DNA of 34,036 bases from Desulfamplus sp. (GTDB taxonomy: Bacteria > Desulfobacterota > Desulfobacteria > Desulfobacterales > Desulfobacteraceae), in contig JADGBE010000032.1 in the NCBI GenBank assembly GCA_015231615.1, positions 1-34,036 of the forward strand, read 5' to 3'. The notes below the pieces were generated by a model. It was given only the letters and a program-made list of their open reading frames with translations. It was not told where the DNA came from and did no database searches. The position numbers and the translations under genes were made by a program. Shown here piece after piece: positions 16,329 through 24,618 of this stretch; positions within the stretch are counted from its first letter, which is position 1; the number at the start of each line of letters is the position of its first letter.

Positions 16329-16359
16329 GATTTGGCAACTTTCAACAAGTTGCCAAATC
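16329..16359. terminator. Perfect 13-bp hairpin, bidirectional terminator
   Basis: GATTTGGCAACTT and AAGTTGCCAAATC form a perfect stem with loop TCAAC. T-rich sequence follows on both strands (TTTATATTTT on plus; TATTTTTT on minus). It is placed 33 bases after the stop of the minus-strand CoA-transferase gene, so it most likely ends that transcript. Confidence 0.8.
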
Positions 16360-16391
16360 TTTATATTTTACCTTTTCTATATTACTCCTCC

Positions 16392-18407
16392 TTACTTTTT
16401 AGATAGCTCTTCCAATGCATCTCTTGCCTGCTGGCTGCTCTCATAAATATATGGAGAAACATTACGTTTAGATAGCGAATCTCCCAATTTCATTCTCAGA
16501 AATGCACTGGTTGTGTAACGGGTTACACCGATATAGAATTTGTCAATGAGCCGTTTTACCATATCTGTATATGAATCTATCACATCTGGAACAATATTGA
16601 AATTATCATAATTCACTATTGTATATACTTTCCTACTCGCCCCTGACAATGTGTCTGTAACAGCCTTTTCAATATTATCAACATCTCTTTGTGATTTGAT
16701 CGTGTGTCCCTCAAAATTGACAAAAAACAGGTTGTTAAGAGAGTCATAAAACAGCCTCTTTGCCAAAGGAACTGATAATAAATCCTCTTTGATTCCCATG
16801 ATACCTGCTTGGAATATTCTTTTATCCATGAGCTGAAGAGTATCATCAATTATTGGAACAAAATCCATATTTGCAAGAATATCTTTCTCTATATCAATGC
16901 CTTGTGCAATTTCGATAAGTTTAAGACCTTTTTCAGTTAATTTAAATACACATCTTTCTGTAACGTATAAAACTGGCTGACATTTTTGAACAGCATAAGC
17001 ACCGCTAAAAGTAATCTGCTCCACACTTTTTATAAATTTCTTAACTTTGCCCTCTTTATCAATCCGTAATCTTTCATCATTGACTGATATTTCTAAACCA
17101 CCTGCTGTAAATGTGCCGACAAAGACTAATTTACGTGCATTCTGGCTGATATTGATAAATCCACCAGCTCCAGCTAATTTTGTGCCAAACTTACTGACAT
17201 TTAGATTTCCTTCCTGATCAGCTTGGGCTAATCCCAAAAATGCAATATCCAAACCGCCTCCATCATAAAAATCAAACTGATAAGGCTGATCTAAAACAGC
17301 GGCAGTATTGACACCAGCACCAAAACTTAAACCACCAGATGGAAGTCCGCCTATTATCCCGGGTTCAGCAGTAAGGGTTACATATTCTAAAATTTTTTCT
17401 TCTCCAGCAATATTTGTAATACCCTCAGGCATACCGATACCCAGATTGATTACACAATTACCTTCAAGTTCAAAAGCAGCTCTGCGTGCAATAATTTTTC
17501 TATCACTCATTTCCATCTCTGGCATTGACTGCATTGGCATTTTTACTTCATGGCTAAAAGCTGGGTTGTAGGGAGATGCAAAGGTTTGCCAGTGGTTATG
17601 GGGGTTTGCAACAACTATACAATCTACAAAAATGCCCGGAATTTTAACCATTCGCGGGTTAATTGAACCAGCCTCAGTAATTCGCTCTACCTGAGCGATA
17701 ACAAATCCATCAGAATTTTTAGCAGCCATAGCAATTGCAAGGGTATCTAAGGTGAGTGCTTCCCGTTCCATACTTATATTTCCATCAGTGTCTGCTGTAG
17801 TGCCTCTAATAATTGCTACATTAATAGGACGTGTTTTATAGGCAAGATACTCTTTCCCATCAAAATGGACGAGTTCAACAATATCTTCCTTTGTAATGCT
17901 ATTTATCTTTCCTCCGCTTTTTCTTGGATCCACAAAAGTGTGCATTCCAACAGTAGTTATTGTCCTTGGTTTATGAGATGCAATATCTCGATACATCTGA
18001 GTTAGGACTCCTTGCGGCAGATTATAAGCAAAAATCTTATTTTCAAGTGCTAATTTCTGAAGTTTAGGAGCAAGCCCCCAATGTCCGCCAATTACAGTTT
18101 TTAGCAATCCCTCTTGAGCAAAATGATTCAATCCCCTATCTTTCCCATCTCCCATGCCGGGTGAATAGATTAAAGTTAGTTCACAAGGCTTGCCTGTCTC
18201 AAGAAAGGTCTCCTTAATTCTAATTGCAATATCTTCAGCAAAACCAGCTCCCACAAAACCGCCAACAGCAACGGTATCTCCATCATGAATGAGACGCACA
18301 GCTTCATCTAAATTTACTACCTTTCCCTTTTTAATATCTATAGGAGACATTTTTGATAAAAACGGATGAATCGAAAGGTCTCCAAAAGGATGAATATCTT
18401 CTGACAT
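16392..18407 (-). CDS. Acetate/propionate-type CoA-transferase with extra C-terminal domain
   Basis: Residues 1-530 are a class I (YdiF/Pct-like) CoA-transferase with both half-domains: VAVGGFVGAGFAEDIAI and YSPGMGDGKDRGLNHF in the first, NLGIGMPEGITNIAGEE, TAEPGIIGGLPSGGLSFGAG and FYDGGGLDIAFLGLAQAD in the second. The Glu of EPG (E348) is the predicted covalent CoA-thioester residue. Such enzymes move CoA between acetyl-CoA, propionyl-CoA and other short acids. The family is usually about 520 aa; here residues ~535-671 add an alpha/beta domain (SLNNLFFVNFEGHTIKS ... VYTIVNYDNFNIVPDVID) of unknown role. ATG 18407 has AGGAGA upstream. It follows metV after a 140-base gap holding repeat copy C, so it may have its own promoter. 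Confidence 0.9.
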   Translation of the reverse strand: MSEDIHPFGDLSIHPFLSKMSPIDIKKGKVVNLDEAVRLIHDGDTVAVGGFVGAGFAEDIAIRIKETFLETGKPCELTLIYSPGMGDGKDRGLNHFAQEGLLKTVIGGHWGLAPKLQKLALENKIFAYNLPQGVLTQMYRDIASHKPRTITTVGMHTFVDPRKSGGKINSITKEDIVELVHFDGKEYLAYKTRPINVAIIRGTTADTDGNISMEREALTLDTLAIAMAAKNSDGFVIAQVERITEAGSINPRMVKIPGIFVDCIVVANPHNHWQTFASPYNPAFSHEVKMPMQSMPEMEMSDRKIIARRAAFELEGNCVINLGIGMPEGITNIAGEEKILEYVTLTAEPGIIGGLPSGGLSFGAGVNTAAVLDQPYQFDFYDGGGLDIAFLGLAQADQEGNLNVSKFGTKLAGAGGFINISQNARKLVFVGTFTAGGLEISVNDERLRIDKEGKVKKFIKSVEQITFSGAYAVQKCQPVLYVTERCVFKLTEKGLKLIEIAQGIDIEKDILANMDFVPIIDDTLQLMDKRIFQAGIMGIKEDLLSVPLAKRLFYDSLNNLFFVNFEGHTIKSQRDVDNIEKAVTDTLSGASRKVYTIVNYDNFNIVPDVIDSYTDMVKRLIDKFYIGVTRYTTSAFLRMKLGDSLSKRNVSPYIYESSQQARDALEELSKK

Positions 18408-18433
18408 AAACTTTCTCCTATTTACAAATTAAT

Positions 18434-18490
18434 AGAGTTCCTGCAAAACTTGAATTGACCACTTGATTTTACTGGCAAAAAATGTTTTTT
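18434..18490. repeat. Dispersed repeat, copy C (diverged)
   Basis: AGAGTTCCTGCAAAACTT and CTTGATTTTACTGG match the left two thirds of copies A and B; the right end has diverged and no clear inverted end is visible. It sits between metV and the CoA-transferase, just upstream of the latter's start, the same position relative to a minus-strand gene as the other copies. Confidence 0.6.
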
Positions 18491-18547
18491 ACAAAAGCCT
18501 GCAAGTTCCATCTGGCTGTAATCATGTGATTCCAACACTGAACCCTA

Positions 18548-19198
18548 TTATCTATTTTGAATTACCGTTCTCTGTGTCTGGTTTTGCCACTCCATAACTG
18601 GACGAATTTTAAGAATATTATCTAATCTATCCTGAGATTTTAACCTGTTGTAAATATCAACCCATGCACATGGAATATTGCTACTAATTTCACAATTACC
18701 CTTGTTTGTTCCACCACATGGACCGTTAAATAACCCCTTTGCACATCGTGTTACAGGGCAGACTCCACCTGTAAACCCAACAACACAATCTCCACAGGCT
18801 CTGCATTTTTCTTCATAAACTCCAATCTCACGGTCAATGCCAATTGCAATGGTGTTGACTGCTGGAAAAATCGGGGTGGCGGAATAAATTTCTGCCATAT
18901 ACTGGGCACCTGCCCCACAAGCCATTGATAGCACGGCATCAAAATCTTTTATAAAGCTGCGTATCTCCTCAATAAATGTGATATTACACTGACGTTCAAC
19001 TGTATAACCTCTTGCAACTCTTGAAGATAGTTCTGATTTAAACAAGATATTGAGATTTACACAAAGCCTCTCAACCTCCTTTTGCCCACCTCCAAGACAG
19101 ACAGAAGCACAGCCACCACATCCAAGCACTAAAATATTTTTAAATCCTTCTATTGAATCAACAATTTCATTGAAATTCTTCTCTTTTATTTTAATCAT
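18548..19198 (-). CDS. metV: MetV-like methylenetetrahydrofolate reductase C-terminal (zinc/Cys) protein
   Basis: 216 aa resembling the MTHFR_C/MetV family, the small Cys-rich partner of the MetF flavoprotein in acetogens and sulfate reducers that reduces methylene-THF to methyl-THF. Cys motifs: NILVLGCGGCASVCLGGG near residue 25, LSMACGAGAQ mid-protein, then EEKCRACGDCVVGFTGGVCP and RCAKGLFNGPCGGTNKGNCE. These would bind a zinc or Fe-S cluster and pass electrons. Its start overlaps the FeS gene stop by 4 bases (ATGA), so they are coupled. No metF is in the window, so its catalytic partner is elsewhere or it has another function in this redox operon. Confidence 0.85.
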   Translation of the reverse strand: MIKIKEKNFNEIVDSIEGFKNILVLGCGGCASVCLGGGQKEVERLCVNLNILFKSELSSRVARGYTVERQCNITFIEEIRSFIKDFDAVLSMACGAGAQYMAEIYSATPIFPAVNTIAIGIDREIGVYEEKCRACGDCVVGFTGGVCPVTRCAKGLFNGPCGGTNKGNCEISSNIPCAWVDIYNRLKSQDRLDNILKIRPVMEWQNQTQRTVIQNR

Positions 19199-19656
19199 TT
19201 CATCTCCGTAAGAGGCTGGTTTTCTGAATAGGAGTGATATACTCCTTGAGTTCTCAATATTCTTCGTCCAATTGCTAAAAGCTCAGGAATATTGATTCCA
19301 AGAGGGCATGAACATCTGGTGCATAAAACGCACCTTTTCCACAATGTTTCTCTCATTTCGTAAAGCTCTTCTATAGTTACCTTCCCCTTTTTTTTGTAGA
19401 TTACACCAAGAGAGGTAATAAATTTGTGAGATGGCATGTGTTCTGTTACCTGCTCTTTGCTTCTGTAAAGAAAACAGCTATCTGCACAGAGCGTGCAGTG
19501 GGCACAAACTTTCAAGGCTGTTGCTATCTTATCCTTTTTCTCTTTCAATATTGCATTGATCTCTTCAACACAAACATTTTTGTTAATCTCAACTAAATCT
19601 TGCTGCCCAGAAGAAGGCTCATCTTGTTCAAACACTATACTATGGTTAGATGTCAT
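19195..19656 (-). CDS. HdrC-like 4Fe-4S ferredoxin-type protein
   Basis: 153 aa with two cysteine clusters: CAHCTLCADSC (C51, C54, C57, C61), the classic 4Fe-4S spacing, and CVLCTRCSCP (C109, C112, C115, C117), where the fourth Cys is two residues closer than usual. The ~25-residue acidic N-terminus is probably flexible. It resembles the small subunit of heterodisulfide reductases and the FeS part of TmcB-like proteins, but it has no CCG domain. It lies 16 bases after the cytochrome b gene and overlaps metV, so all three are probably one operon. The likely role is electron transfer between the membrane cytochrome and MetV. Confidence 0.85.
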   Translation of the reverse strand: MTSNHSIVFEQDEPSSGQQDLVEINKNVCVEEINAILKEKKDKIATALKVCAHCTLCADSCFLYRSKEQVTEHMPSHKFITSLGVIYKKKGKVTIEELYEMRETLWKRCVLCTRCSCPLGINIPELLAIGRRILRTQGVYHSYSENQPLTEMK

Positions 19657-19672
19657 TTTATTTTTTTAATCC

Positions 19673-20395
19673 TTAAATTTTCAACTCGTTGGCTCTTAAA
19701 CCATTATTCATCAATACAACACGGACAATAATAAAATAGATCATGTGTATGAATTTAGTAAAAGGTATGGAGATAAGCATTATCTCTCCTGCCAATATGT
19801 GAAGATGAATCATTAGTGTATAATTAAATATCTGATGATGGGCCATAAATCCTGTTAAAAAAGGGGCAACCGCAATTGCAAGCATGATGTAATCGCCCCT
19901 TGTTGTTATGGATTTAACCAATGGGATAGTCAATCTTCTAATGAGAAAATAGAGGCAACAAAGAATGACAATCAAAGTAAGGGTTGTTGAAACTTCAGAA
20001 GATAAGCTGGGAAAAGATACCCCTAAAGCTGACTCAAAGAGAACATTATGCCCCAAAACCAGAAAAGGTGAAAAGATCAATAATAAGTGGAATAACGTTG
20101 TAATAAACATTGTCAGAGGGTATCGCCCAAATAGTGAATATTTTAACATAGCCAATTTGTAGATAAGTGAATTGAAATCAGGAAGGTGTCTAAATAGCTT
20201 TTTAATAGATAGCTTTTTCGTATTGACAATTAGCTTCTCCTCTCTTTTTACACCTGAGTATGAGATGGCATTTAGGTGTGTCATACTTCGTTTAATAGAA
20301 GGATAAAGCTGAATAATTTGAAATATAGTGCCTACTATAAATAGCACAAAAGATGTCCAGACCATAGGTCCGCTGATAATTTGATATAAAGACAT
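19673..20395 (-). CDS. Membrane cytochrome b subunit, NarI/TmcC/DsrM-like
   Basis: 240 aa from ATG 20395 (a TTG at 20407 in frame is a possible alternative). About five hydrophobic helices: near the N-terminus (VWTSFVLFIVGTIFQIIQLY), then TMFITTLFHLLLIFSPFLVL, TTLTLIVILCCLYFLI, YIMLAIAVAPFLTGFMAH and MIHLHILAGEIMLISIPFTK. Paired His residues in helices (TTLFH with GHN; HHQ and IHLHIL) are suitable for b-type haem, as in NarI, DsrM and TmcC. It would exchange electrons between the quinone pool and the FeS protein encoded downstream. The divergent TetR gene lies 310 bases away. Confidence 0.85.
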   Translation of the reverse strand: MSLYQIISGPMVWTSFVLFIVGTIFQIIQLYPSIKRSMTHLNAISYSGVKREEKLIVNTKKLSIKKLFRHLPDFNSLIYKLAMLKYSLFGRYPLTMFITTLFHLLLIFSPFLVLGHNVLFESALGVSFPSLSSEVSTTLTLIVILCCLYFLIRRLTIPLVKSITTRGDYIMLAIAVAPFLTGFMAHHQIFNYTLMIHLHILAGEIMLISIPFTKFIHMIYFIIVRVVLMNNGLRANELKI

Positions 20396-20628
20396 GATAT
20401 TTTCCAAATAACTCTTAATAAGGTTAAATATAAACTAACAAATCTGCCCAATATATACTGTGCTAGTCTAATTCTATTTTGACCGATAGAATATAATAAC
20501 TATTTTATTTTGAACTATAATTTATTTTTTCATAACACGCCGTGTCATAAAATTCAACTTCAAACTAATCACAAATAAATCTACTTGACTTTAACAAAAT
20601 CAGGTGTTATTTATTTTGTTAAATACTG

Positions 20629-20642
20629 ACTGACTAATCAGT
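20629..20642. promoter_or_regulatory. Putative TetR operator in the divergent promoter region
   Basis: ACTGACTAATCAGT contains perfect inverted arms ACTGA/TCAGT around CTAA, preceded by another ACTGAC. Palindromes of this type (TGACTGA ... TCAGT) are common operators of TetR regulators of fatty acid metabolism. It lies 63 bases before the tetR start and within the 310-base interval facing the cytochrome operon, so it could control both. The interval is very AT-rich, with several possible -10 elements, so I do not assign a promoter exactly. Confidence 0.5.
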
Positions 20643-20704
20643 TTTGTAAATTTATTTTGCTATTTTATTAATTTTATAATCTTTTTAAATATAATGGGGT
20701 CTAA

Positions 20705-21319
20705 TTGCCAAAAATATCAAAAAACAGTGAGGGGTTGTCCAAAAAAGAGGAGATATTAAATGCTGCTATTATTTTGTTTGCAGAGCAGGGATTTAGCAAC
20801 ACTTCCATCACAGAGGTGGCAAAAGCTACTAATGCTTCAACCGCCAATGTGTTCTATCACTTCAAAACTAAAGAGGAACTTTTTCTTGCAGCTCTTCAAA
20901 ATGTGAAAGAGGGGATAATAAGCCATTTTGATGAATATTTTCGAGACAGAGAGTTTGAAAATGGTCTTAAGATGATGGAGGAGATAATTGCTTACTATTT
21001 ATACCTTGCAGGGGCAATGGGGCAGTGGTTTCTGCTTCTTCATAGCCACTATCCTTATAGATTGGCATTGGTAAATGAGGTTTGTAGAGAGCATCTTGAA
21101 AAAACTTATAATAGCCTTGTGGAAATTTTTGAAAAAGCTGTGGTTAAGGGAAAAGAAGATGGAAGTATTGCTGATGTTGATTCAAGAAAGACGGCTTTGG
21201 TTATTTTCTCAATGATTGAAGGGGTTGTTAGATTCAAAATTTATAATTTGTATGATTCAGGAGTGCTGTTTGCTGAATTGATAAAATCTTGCAACAAGAT
21301 TTTAAAATATAAGGAGTAA
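20705..21319 (+). CDS. TetR-family transcriptional regulator
   Basis: 204 aa. The N-terminal helix-turn-helix is typical: EEILNAAIILFAEQGFSNTS, ITEVAKATNASTANVFYHFKTKEELFLAAL. The C-terminal ligand domain is helical (LAGAMGQWFLLLHSHYPYRL) and resembles fatty-acid-type TetR proteins, but the ligand cannot be read. TTG is the start: no in-frame ATG precedes the HTH, and GGGG lies just upstream. It diverges from the cytochrome/FeS/metV operon and precedes sulP; either may be its target. It is the likely binder of the palindrome at 20629. Confidence 0.9.
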   Translation: MPKISKNSEGLSKKEEILNAAIILFAEQGFSNTSITEVAKATNASTANVFYHFKTKEELFLAALQNVKEGIISHFDEYFRDREFENGLKMMEEIIAYYLYLAGAMGQWFLLLHSHYPYRLALVNEVCREHLEKTYNSLVEIFEKAVVKGKEDGSIADVDSRKTALVIFSMIEGVVRFKIYNLYDSGVLFAELIKSCNKILKYKE

Positions 21320-21324
21320 AAATT

Positions 21325-21474
21325 ATGGTTCTTGTTATAGGTCTTGGTTTTACTTCAAAAACCGATGGCATGAAAATTAGAAATAATAAAAACATTCAAA
21401 CAAACAGGTGGTTAAATGCAAATTATTACAAAAATATTTCCGTTTCTTACATGGTTCAAGGGCTACAACCTTGA
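21325..21474 (+). CDS. Small ORF overlapping the start of sulP (49 aa)
   Basis: AAGGAG with good spacing precedes ATG 21325, and the frame runs 49 codons (MVLVIGLGFTSKTDGMKI at the start) into the first 59 bases of sulP in another frame. sulP itself has only a weak ribosome-binding site (AGGTGG). A translated leader that opens or couples the sulP start is plausible. It is equally possible that this is a remnant with a leftover ribosome-binding site. I recognise no family. Confidence 0.35.
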   Translation: MVLVIGLGFTSKTDGMKIRNNKNIQTNRWLNANYYKNISVSYMVQGLQP

Positions 21475-23596
21475 CAGTTTTAAAATCGATTTTATTGCTG
21501 GTATTACAGTTGCGTTGGTGTTGATCCCCCAATCAATGGCGTATGCCCAGCTTGCTGGAATGCCTTCATATTATGGGCTTTATGCAGCTTTTTTGCCCCC
21601 AATGCTTGCTTCACTTTTTGGTTCAAGCAGGCAGCTTGCAACTGGTCCTGTTGCTGTTGTCTCTTTAATGACGGCGGCATCGCTTGAGCCTCTTGCAACT
21701 GCTGGCAGTGAAGGCTACATTGCCTATGCAATTTTACTTGCCCTTATGGTTGGAGTGTTTCAGTTATCGCTTGGAATTTTAAGGCTTGGAATTGTTGTAA
21801 ATTTTTTGTCTCACCCCGTTGTCAACGGGTTTACAAATGCAGCAGCAATTATTATTGCATCTTCTCAACTCTCAAGCATGTTTGGTGTCTCTGTTGATAG
21901 CTCTGAACACCACTATCAGACAATAATTAATGTATGCAAAGCAGCGGCTCATTACACCCATTGGACAACCTTTGTGCTTGGAATATTTGCTTTTATGGTG
22001 ATGTATATTTTAAAGAAATTTTATCCCAAGATTCCAAATGTCCTTGTAGCTGTAGCTATCAGTATCATAATTTCGTGGGCTATTGGATTTGAACACAATA
22101 TATCATCTCCGTTATCTGCAATCCAATCTGATGAGGTTAGGGCAGATATTCAAATCTTTAACAGCCTCACATCTGAACTTACCCCGTTGGCTGATCAGAG
22201 AAAAAAAACAGGCATAACTATGGACGAGGCAAAACAGGTTCATGATCCAATTGGAGTTCTTGATGCAGAACATGATTTGCAGGTTATTAGCGTAAAAATG
22301 AATAAAATAAAGCACGAAACAGCCGTGTATCGTAAAAAACTAAGAGACGTGTTTTTTGTTGCTATTCCTGAAGAGCCTAACGCTGTTGATTCTCTTAAAA
22401 AAGATGATTCTACAAATAAAACAGGTTTAATGACCTTTTATATTAAAGGCACAGAGCCAGTTGGAGCCAAAAGTGATGGCAGAACATGGCGTATAAAGAT
22501 TGGCAATCGTCCAATTGATCTTAATAAAGTTACAATGGTTGGAGGTGGTGCAGTTGTAGGAAGCATACCTAAAGGAATTCCATCATTTGATGTCCCTAAA
22601 ATTGATATGAAAGTTGTTATAAAGCTCTTTCCATTTGCTGCAATTATATCTTTGCTTGGATTTATGGAAGCAATATCAATTGCCAAAGCAATGGCAGCAA
22701 AAACGGGTCAAAGGATAGACCCAAATCAGGAGCTTATCGGACAAGGTGTTGCCAATATTTTGGGTTCAATTGGCAGAAGTTATCCCACTTCTGGCTCTTT
22801 TTCGCGTTCTGCTGTAAACCTCCAAGCTGGTGCTATAACAGGTCTTTCAAGCGTCTTCACAAGTCTTGTTGTTGTAATTACAATGCTCTTTTTGACTCCG
22901 CTTCTATACCACTTACCACAATCAGTTCTTGCCTCTGTCATTATGATGGCAGTAATCGGGCTTATCAACGTATCTGGTTTTGTCCACGCTTGGAAAGCCC
23001 AGTGGTATGACGGGGCAATTTCTGTTATAACCTTTATTGCTACCCTTGCTTTTGCCCCGCATCTTGACAAGGGAATTATGGTTGGAGTAGTTCTTTCTCT
23101 TAGTGTATTCTTATATAAAAGTATGCGTCCAACAGTGCCATCGCTATCAAGGCATGGAGATGAAGATGTCTTTAGATGTGCTGTAACTCATGGGCTTAAA
23201 GAGTGTGAATATATGGATTTAATAAGATTTGATGGACCACTGTTTTTTGCCAATGCAAGTTATCTTGAGGATCAGATAAATGATCGCTTACTTAAAAAGC
23301 CAACTCTAAAACATATAGTCATTGTATCCAATGGAATTAACGATATTGATGCATCTGGCGAAGAGGTAATTTCGCTTCTTGTTGATAATATAAGAAGTTC
23401 GGGGCGAGATATATCTTTTAGCGGCGTAAATGAATCTGTTTATAAGGTGTTTGAACGCACACATATTATTGCCAAAATCGGAAATGACCACATATATCCA
23501 ACAATGGCAAAGGCAGTTTGTGATATTCACCCAGTTACTCATACAGAAGGGCAAGAGCTTGCATGTCCGCTATCAAGAGCTTGTTCGTTGGTATAA
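21416..23596 (+). CDS. SulP-family anion transporter with STAS domain and large soluble insertion
   Basis: 726 aa. The N-terminal membrane part has family motifs DFIAGITVALVLIPQSMAYA, LAGMPSYYGLYAAFLPP and SRQLATGPVAVVSL; the C-terminal STAS domain (about 595-700, YMDLIRFDGPLFFANASYLE) contains the IDASGEE phospho-site-like motif. Residues ~230-376, between membrane helices, hold a polar insertion of about 145 aa (QRKKTGITMDEAKQVHDPIG, GLMTFYIKGTEPVGAKSDG) not usual for SulP. The main role is probably uptake of sulfate, bicarbonate or a dicarboxylate; the substrate is not readable. The end LACPLSRACSLV is Cys-containing. It precedes a phosphorelay cluster on the same strand, and STAS domains are often regulatory, which may link the two. 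Confidence 0.92.
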   Translation: MQIITKIFPFLTWFKGYNLDSFKIDFIAGITVALVLIPQSMAYAQLAGMPSYYGLYAAFLPPMLASLFGSSRQLATGPVAVVSLMTAASLEPLATAGSEGYIAYAILLALMVGVFQLSLGILRLGIVVNFLSHPVVNGFTNAAAIIIASSQLSSMFGVSVDSSEHHYQTIINVCKAAAHYTHWTTFVLGIFAFMVMYILKKFYPKIPNVLVAVAISIIISWAIGFEHNISSPLSAIQSDEVRADIQIFNSLTSELTPLADQRKKTGITMDEAKQVHDPIGVLDAEHDLQVISVKMNKIKHETAVYRKKLRDVFFVAIPEEPNAVDSLKKDDSTNKTGLMTFYIKGTEPVGAKSDGRTWRIKIGNRPIDLNKVTMVGGGAVVGSIPKGIPSFDVPKIDMKVVIKLFPFAAIISLLGFMEAISIAKAMAAKTGQRIDPNQELIGQGVANILGSIGRSYPTSGSFSRSAVNLQAGAITGLSSVFTSLVVVITMLFLTPLLYHLPQSVLASVIMMAVIGLINVSGFVHAWKAQWYDGAISVITFIATLAFAPHLDKGIMVGVVLSLSVFLYKSMRPTVPSLSRHGDEDVFRCAVTHGLKECEYMDLIRFDGPLFFANASYLEDQINDRLLKKPTLKHIVIVSNGINDIDASGEEVISLLVDNIRSSGRDISFSGVNESVYKVFERTHIIAKIGNDHIYPTMAKAVCDIHPVTHTEGQELACPLSRACSLV

Positions 23597-23691
23597 TGCT
23601 TTACTTTTAAAATGTCTTGTCTTTAAAATTGTATGTTTTAATTATAATTTTAAACATTAGAAGTTAGAGATAGCTAAATAAAAGGATTTTT

Positions 23692-24618
23692 ATGAAACAT
23701 AAAATCAACCCTATCGTAGATTGTGTATTTAAAGCATTGCTTGGCTCTGAAAAAAATAAGAATCTCCTAATCCATTTTTTGAATGCAGTAACAGGGTTAA
23801 AAGATGATGATGAAATTACCGATGTTGTAATTATGAATCCCTACAATGACCGTGAGTTTATAGAGGATAAGTTGTCTGTTGTTGACATAAAAGCCAAATG
23901 TCAAAATGATTTTAAGTATCAGATTGAAATTCAGCTTGCTGTTTATTCAGCACTTCCATCAAGGATAATTTATAATTGGTCTACAATTTACCACTCACAA
24001 ATTACCAAAAAAGGGGCTTATTCTGAATTAAAACCAGTATTTTCAATCTGGATTCTTGACAGCCCTCTTTTTAAAGAGGCAGATTCTTATCATTTGGCAT
24101 TTGGCATACATGATCTAAATAATAATATATCTTTAAGTAACCATCTTAAAATTCATCTGCTCCAGTTATCGCTTTTTGACGAATACAAAGATATTTGCAA
24201 TGAGACAGAACGCTGGTTATATTTCCTAAAACAGGCGGAACACCAAGATATTAATAATCTTCCAGAGGTTCTTCAAACAAAGGAGATGATACAGGCTATG
24301 GAAACATTACAAGATTTTTCAGAAAATCAGAAAAATTATCTGCTTTATCAGAGCCGAATTGATGCACAGATAGAACGCAACACATGGGAATTAATGGTAA
24401 GAGAGGCTCAACAGCAACTCAAAGAGGCGGATAAGCAACGCCAAGAGGCTTTAATTCAATTAGATGCTGAACGTCAGGAAAAGGAAAAAGAGAAAAGAGA
24501 AAAAGAGCAGTATTTAAAACTTCTTAAACAAAAAGGTATAGATATTGACTCAATTTCTTTAGATGAAGAGCAGCCAGCTTATAAAAAATCCCAAAAGCTA
24601 ACATATAAAAAGAGCTAA
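23692..24618 (+). CDS. Rpn-family recombination-promoting nuclease/putative transposase
   Basis: 308 aa with a PD-(D/E)XK nuclease-type domain (PF12784/Rpn): INPIVDCVFKALLGSEKNK, LSVVDIKAKCQNDFKYQIEI and QLAVYSALPSRIIYNWSTIY are the family blocks, including the D...(E/Q)xK catalytic region. From about residue 220 on, the protein becomes a charged coiled coil (QQLKEADKQRQEALIQ, RQEKEKEKREKEQ). AAAGGATTTTT precedes the ATG. Members occur in many copies per genome and promote DNA breaks and recombination; they are often linked to mobile or defence genes. The 3' end runs into a 17-bp tandem repeat, so the C-terminus may vary by strain. Confidence 0.88.
   Translation: MKHKINPIVDCVFKALLGSEKNKNLLIHFLNAVTGLKDDDEITDVVIMNPYNDREFIEDKLSVVDIKAKCQNDFKYQIEIQLAVYSALPSRIIYNWSTIYHSQITKKGAYSELKPVFSIWILDSPLFKEADSYHLAFGIHDLNNNISLSNHLKIHLLQLSLFDEYKDICNETERWLYFLKQAEHQDINNLPEVLQTKEMIQAMETLQDFSENQKNYLLYQSRIDAQIERNTWELMVREAQQQLKEADKQRQEALIQLDAERQEKEKEKREKEQYLKLLKQKGIDIDSISLDEEQPAYKKSQKLTYKKS

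Noticed and set aside
19195..20395. A complete Tmc or DsrMK complex
   Set aside because: The FeS protein has no CCG domain and no multihaem cytochrome gene is present; only the membrane subunit resembles these complexes.
20535..20545. ACACGCCGTGT palindrome in the divergent region
   Set aside because: Short, with no matching flanks and no second copy; not enough to call it an operator.
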